Origin: Ichthyophonus hoferi
Taxonomy: Eukaryota; Opisthokonta; Ichthyosporea; Ichthyophonida; Ichthyophonidae
DNA: 11,848 nucleotides
Reading direction: 5' to 3'
Assembly (NCBI GenBank): GCA_002751075.1
Contig: NAOQ01000079.1
Location: 36,319-48,166, forward strand
Numbering within the stretch: position 1 is the first letter of the stretch; each line of letters starts with the position of its first letter. The notes under the pieces are model-generated. The model had not been told where the DNA came from and made no database searches. It was given only the letters and a program-made list of their open reading frames with translations. Positions 8,671 through 11,848 of the stretch are shown here, piece by piece. A program made the position numbers and the translations under genes.

Positions 8671-9210
8671 TTAGTGGCATAATCATATATAATATGATCT
8701 CTAATACAGGTAGGTCAAAACTATTATGACTAAGAGAGAGCTACATTTTGATCATTTCAAGTTGTAACAATAATAAAAATTACTTGGTTACCTTGGAATT
8801 GTCAATTCTATTATATGTAATTATTTACTCACATATTACAGATGACAGTCATAATTACATACAGAGAGAGTTAAATGAACAAAAAATGCTTTATCCAGTA
8901 TAACTATAGAAAAAAAAATGGATCTTGTCACCGACAGAACTCTCCGAAAAGACAAAAAAAAACATAACATATATATATATATATATATATAGACTACTTG
9001 ATAGTCTGATTATTAAATAGCTGGGCAAACAAAGTGTTGCAAATGGATCTTTCTTTTGCATGACTTTAGATATAGATGTATAACCTTGAGTAATATAATT
9101 CATCATTCTGCTAACACCTAATTTATAAAATCACTAAAACCGTACAGTCTAATAATATACAATAAACCACAACCTAGTAAACATGTTAATGAGCTTTAGA
9201 AAGCGAGAAA
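8671..9210. other. AT-rich interval with an AT microsatellite
   Basis: An (AT)n run of about 24 bp lies at 8969-8992. The overlapping minus-strand open frame at 8891-9106 translates this repeat (IYIYIYIY) and is not a believable gene. Nothing else is supportable. Confidence 0.5.
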
Positions 9211-9218
9211 ACAAAAAA

Positions 9219-9280
9219 ACATGAGCCGGAAATTGAACCCGGGTCTTCCGCGTGGAATTATACCATTTAACCACTAATGC
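9219..9280 (-). pseudogene. tRNA-Gly-like sequence lacking most of the anticodon arm
   Basis: On the minus strand it runs from acceptor GCATTAG through a D-arm/A-box TGGTTAAATGGTATAATTC, then directly CACGCGG, then the T arm CCGGG-TTCAATT-TCCGG and acceptor CTCATGT. Eukaryotic tRNA-Gly(GCC) has the same order but with about eight further bases carrying the anticodon between AATTC and CACGCGG; here they are absent, giving 62 nt instead of about 71. An oligo-T (minus strand of 9213-9219) follows at once, as for a pol III terminator. The acceptor pairs at 5-6 of 7 positions. It cannot decode, so it is a tRNA pseudogene or the head of a SINE. Confidence 0.75.
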
Positions 9281-9292
9281 GATTGATGTAAA

Positions 9293-9388
9293 AGCATTAG
9301 TAATAATTAGTTAAACATCATATATATTAAACTTAATATTAACTGATGATTGGTGTACTCAATAATTATACCATTAACCAACTGATGC
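9293..9388 (-). pseudogene. Second, more decayed tRNA-Gly-like fragment
   Basis: The minus strand starts GCATCAG then TTGGTTAATGGTATAATT (9363-9388), closely matching the 5' half of the neighbour at 9219-9280. No B box is recognisable. The CTAATGC at 9293-9299 (minus) could be the matching 3' acceptor, pairing with GCATCAG at 6 of 7 positions and followed by TTTT. The 5' half is clear; the 3' half is a guess. Confidence 0.4.
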
Positions 9389-9656
9389 TGCTTTATCAGA
9401 TTTTCCAATTTTAATTGGTTGAGAGTCATATCCATTAAAAATTTATTAGAAAGATTTATTGCTGCATCTGATAATTAAATCACCAAACCATTAATATCCC
9501 CATATTATTGAACAGCCAGTCTATGGCCTTCTCACTAATTAATCATAATTAGGGCTAGAGACTATATGTGGTAGAAAGGAAAAAAAGTGATTATATCAAG
9601 ATTTTAAAAGTAAAGTACAAAACTAGTCAAGAAATATATAAATTAAAATTAATGGA

Positions 9657-9715
9657 GTCCAATCCAAATGGATTTGAACCAATATATCCAATCAGACTAA
9701 CTGATATTATTAGAT
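9657..9715 (-). pseudogene. tRNA-like fragment with intact B box
   Basis: The minus strand contains GGTTCAAATCC, a perfect match to the pol III B-box consensus, within a T-arm-like context (ATTGG-TTCAAAT-CCATT). An upstream TATCAGTTAGTCTGATTGG weakly resembles an A box. No acceptor stem closes it. It could be a decayed tRNA or tRNA-derived SINE fragment. Confidence 0.35.
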
Positions 9716-9844
9716 CATAAGATATTTTTGAAAGAACAATATAGTATTAATATGAGGCCATATTGTTTTTTTTAAAAGAAAAGTGATCTTTTTCTCTTCT
9801 CTATTCCTCCAATAAAGGCTAAAAAGACAACTAAAAGTAATTGC

Positions 9845-9919
9845 ATTATGCTCTATTTCTGGTTATACTTAAGAACAAATAGTGATTAATATTGTTAATA
9901 TGACTATATAGAGCATAAT
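9845..9919. repeat. Inverted repeat with perfect 12-bp arms
   Basis: ATTATGCTCTAT (9845-9856) is repeated inverted as ATAGAGCATAAT (9908-9919), with about 51 bp between. A partial direct repeat CTGGTTATA also follows each arm, at 9859 and 9922. This could be a small hairpin element or a regulatory stem; no coding content. Confidence 0.4.
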
Positions 9920-10178
9920 TGCTGGTTATAGTTAACAATCACAGCCCAAATACTAAATATTGTTAATTAAACTAGGCCGTAAAACCAATCAATCTTATTC
10001 AACACGCTCCAATCACTAAGCATAGCTAGCTTCTAACTACCAATCGTATATGCAGATAGTTAGATATAGGATATAATAAATGCAATTAATTGGGCAATAC
10101 ACATTTTAACTCAACCAATAATCAATGAAAATCAAGCAGGTTATAAGCAATCTGAGGCAATTTGAAGCAATCCATTGG

Positions 10179-11563
10179 CTACAAGTCATATTTCCATACA
10201 GGTATTAATGGTTGCTGTCTCATCCATTGCTCACCACCAGGCCGGGTCCCTGGAGGAATAATTCTAGATCGACCAGTATAGGGCATCTTTTGACGGTATT
10301 TGGGTTCCCTTTTAAATCCTGCATACAAAGAATGAGGAGAGAAAATAGAAGGAAAGAAGATATAATGTAGGACTTTAATATATAGGTATATGTATAGACA
10401 GAGAAATAAAAAAACAGTACAGTGCAAGAGAGGATCACATAATGGAACAGAATATAATATAAGAGCAATTCAGAAACTTTACCTAATACAGACTTGAATA
10501 TATTTTCAACCGTATAGTCCCACTGGCACTGAAAGAAAGTTATGCCCTGATTTTATTGGTGTAGGAATTTTGTCAAGTGATGTTCCAATAGTTATTTATA
10601 ATATGCAATATATACACAAAAATATATATTAATATTAGTAACGATAATATGTCGTTGGCCAGAATAAAAAGCCACTCTCAGGTTGTATATTACATATGGT
10701 TATATGATACAATAGGAAATTAGTCGATATATTGTCATACAAAATATGATTGGCGGGCAAGGAGATTACATGAAAGATCAAGATTGTCATAGCATGTGAG
10801 GAGCTATTTTTATTGGTTAAATTTCAAAGAACTTGGATTAAAAGGGAAACGAAATGGGTCTCTCTTGGCCAATCAATGAATGGTGTATATATAGCTAAGC
10901 GTCTAGACCAATAAATTTAAGAGTTTTCTGAATCTAAAGTCACATATGCGTGCTACAGACTTATGATTAAACCCTCTATCCCTCGACAGTTACAAAGGAG
11001 TTTTTACATGTAAATTTACATACAGTTGAAAATACATGATAGTATACAAGATTATATCTCAAATGGAAGTAAGTACAAGTCAAGGAGATACATAGAAACA
11101 AAATGATTGGTTCGCATGGAATAAGGTAAAAGCAAACAAACCTTGATACTCATATTGCATTGCTTCATAAAGGTGTCAGTGTCAAATACGTCATACCTAG
11201 AGGTATATATGCATGATATTAGTATTTTAAATTATATTTATATTATAATATATAAAGATATAGGGTCAGAAATAACTCATCGTATACTAAGCCATTAGGT
11301 AATAAATATACCAAGTATGTATGTATATATCTAAAATGCACATACATACATGCATACATAGATACATACACACACACATACATATACATATATATGCCTT
11401 CACCTACTTATTATATTTACATGTCTCTGGAGTGCGCACATTCTCATTGGTATGTTTAAGGAGAGTAAATACATAGCGACTAAATCCTGTTCCTTTTACA
11501 GGAGTTGGTGGCAGATATTCCACCAATGTCTGGCCGCCTTTACCTTGATAATCAATATTATCC
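10179..11563 (-). CDS. MRPL38: Mitochondrial large-subunit ribosomal protein mL38, C-terminal exons (partial)
   Basis: mL38 is a PEBP-fold component of the mitochondrial ribosome large subunit. Four exons join in phase on the minus strand: 11408-11563, 11142-11196, 10483-10528 and 10179-10318 (TAG stop). The first carries DNIDYQGKGG then LVEYLPPTPVKGTGFSRYVF, the PEBP motif that in human mL38 reads YLPPFPARGSGIHRLAF. The second gives YDVFDTDTFMKQCNMSIK, the third CQWDYTVENIFKSVL (human QCRWDDSVTYVFHQLL). The last gives GFKREPKYRQKMPYTGRSR and a tail ending PVWKYDL. Splice sites include AA|GTAGGT, AAG|GTTTGT, TAG|GTAAAG donors and CTATAG, CTCTAG, TTTCAG, ATGCAG acceptors; introns are 211, 613 and 164 bp. 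About 130 residues are present; the N-terminal part lies beyond the right edge. A plain PEBP protein is the alternative, but the C-terminal extension favours mL38. Confidence 0.82.
11315..11397. repeat. Intronic TATG/TACA microsatellite
   Basis: Imperfect runs of TATG, CATA and CA units lie in the mL38 intron between the exons at 11142 and 11408. They are simple repeats and carry no visible signal. Confidence 0.75.
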
Positions 11564-11564
11564 C

Positions 11565-11600
11565 TATAGAAAAAGAAAGAGAAAGAAAGAAAAAGAGAGA
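11565..11600 (-). promoter_or_regulatory. Polypyrimidine tract of mL38 intron
   Basis: The plus strand is GAAA/AGAG-rich, which is a TTTC-rich pyrimidine tract on the minus strand. It ends in TTTTCTATAG immediately before the exon beginning at 11563. This is a normal 3' splice site and fixes that exon boundary. Confidence 0.7.
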
Positions 11601-11709
11601 TTTATTATGTTGGTATGTTTATATGAAATAATATATAATATATAGTATATGTTATATAGGTTGAGATTATAATAAAACAAATAGTTAAGAATGCAAATGA
11701 AAGGTGTGA

Positions 11710-11848
11710 GTATAATAGTATAATAATATAATAATATAATAATATAATAATATAATAATATAATAATATAATAGTATAATAATATAATAGTATAATAATA
11801 TAATAATATAATAATATAATAATATAATAGTATAATAATATAATAATA
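11710..11848. repeat. 8-bp tandem repeat array (TATAATAA)n, reaching the window edge
   Basis: At least 16 consecutive units of TATAATAA run to the last base, with an occasional TATAATAG variant spaced through the array. The array lies in the mL38 intron upstream of the exon at 11408-11563, and its full length is not visible. Confidence 0.9.

Noticed and set aside
8891-9106. Minus-strand open frame of 71 codons
   Set aside because: It translates an AT microsatellite (IYIYIYIY) and has no family resemblance.
10220-10468. Second minus-strand frame of 82 codons overlapping the mL38 last exon
   Set aside because: It is a different frame reading through the exon and its intron; the other frame joins in phase to the upstream mL38 exons.
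1-11848. CRISPR array or bacterial operon
   Set aside because: Spliced ribosomal protein genes and intronic RNA candidates show a eukaryotic nuclear context; the regular repeat at the right edge has no unique spacers.

Overview
This is an AT-rich nuclear window from an intron-rich eukaryote. It has two spliced protein genes, both on the minus strand, separated by about 6.6 kb of repeat-bearing non-coding DNA. The ribosomal protein is nearest, by eye, to fungal and other opisthokont eL19 sequences (motifs [33 protein letters not shown]). An early-diverging fungus or similar opisthokont is the best guess; the lineage is not fixed. Coding exons stand out as GC-rich islands and introns use GT...AG ends.

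Left part (1-3700): a long AT-rich flank, then two tandem paralogous RNA candidates at about 1363-1505 and 1587-1722 that look like H/ACA snoRNAs on the minus strand. Next comes a complete RPL19 (eL19) gene in four coding exons, giving 189 aa, with its start codon probably split by the first intron. The introns between coding exons 2/3 and 3/4 each carry a near-identical box C/D snoRNA-like element. Its guide is complementary to the large-subunit rRNA P-loop (ACTGGGGCGG), resembling the U31/snR67 family. The locus therefore seems to produce a large-subunit protein together with RNAs that modify the same subunit.

Middle part (3700-9200): no supportable protein gene. It holds at least three copies of a dispersed repeat (about 6381-6610, 7085-7302 inverted, 8435-8670), a 15-bp A run, short inverted repeats, AT microsatellites and decayed sequence.

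Right part (9200-11848): a tRNA-Gly-like sequence lacking most of its anticodon arm but followed by an oligo-T terminator, with two further tRNA-like fragments nearby. Then come the last four exons of a mitochondrial ribosomal protein mL38 (PEBP-fold) gene, whose 5' part lies beyond the right edge. The window ends inside one of its introns, in an 8-bp tandem repeat.
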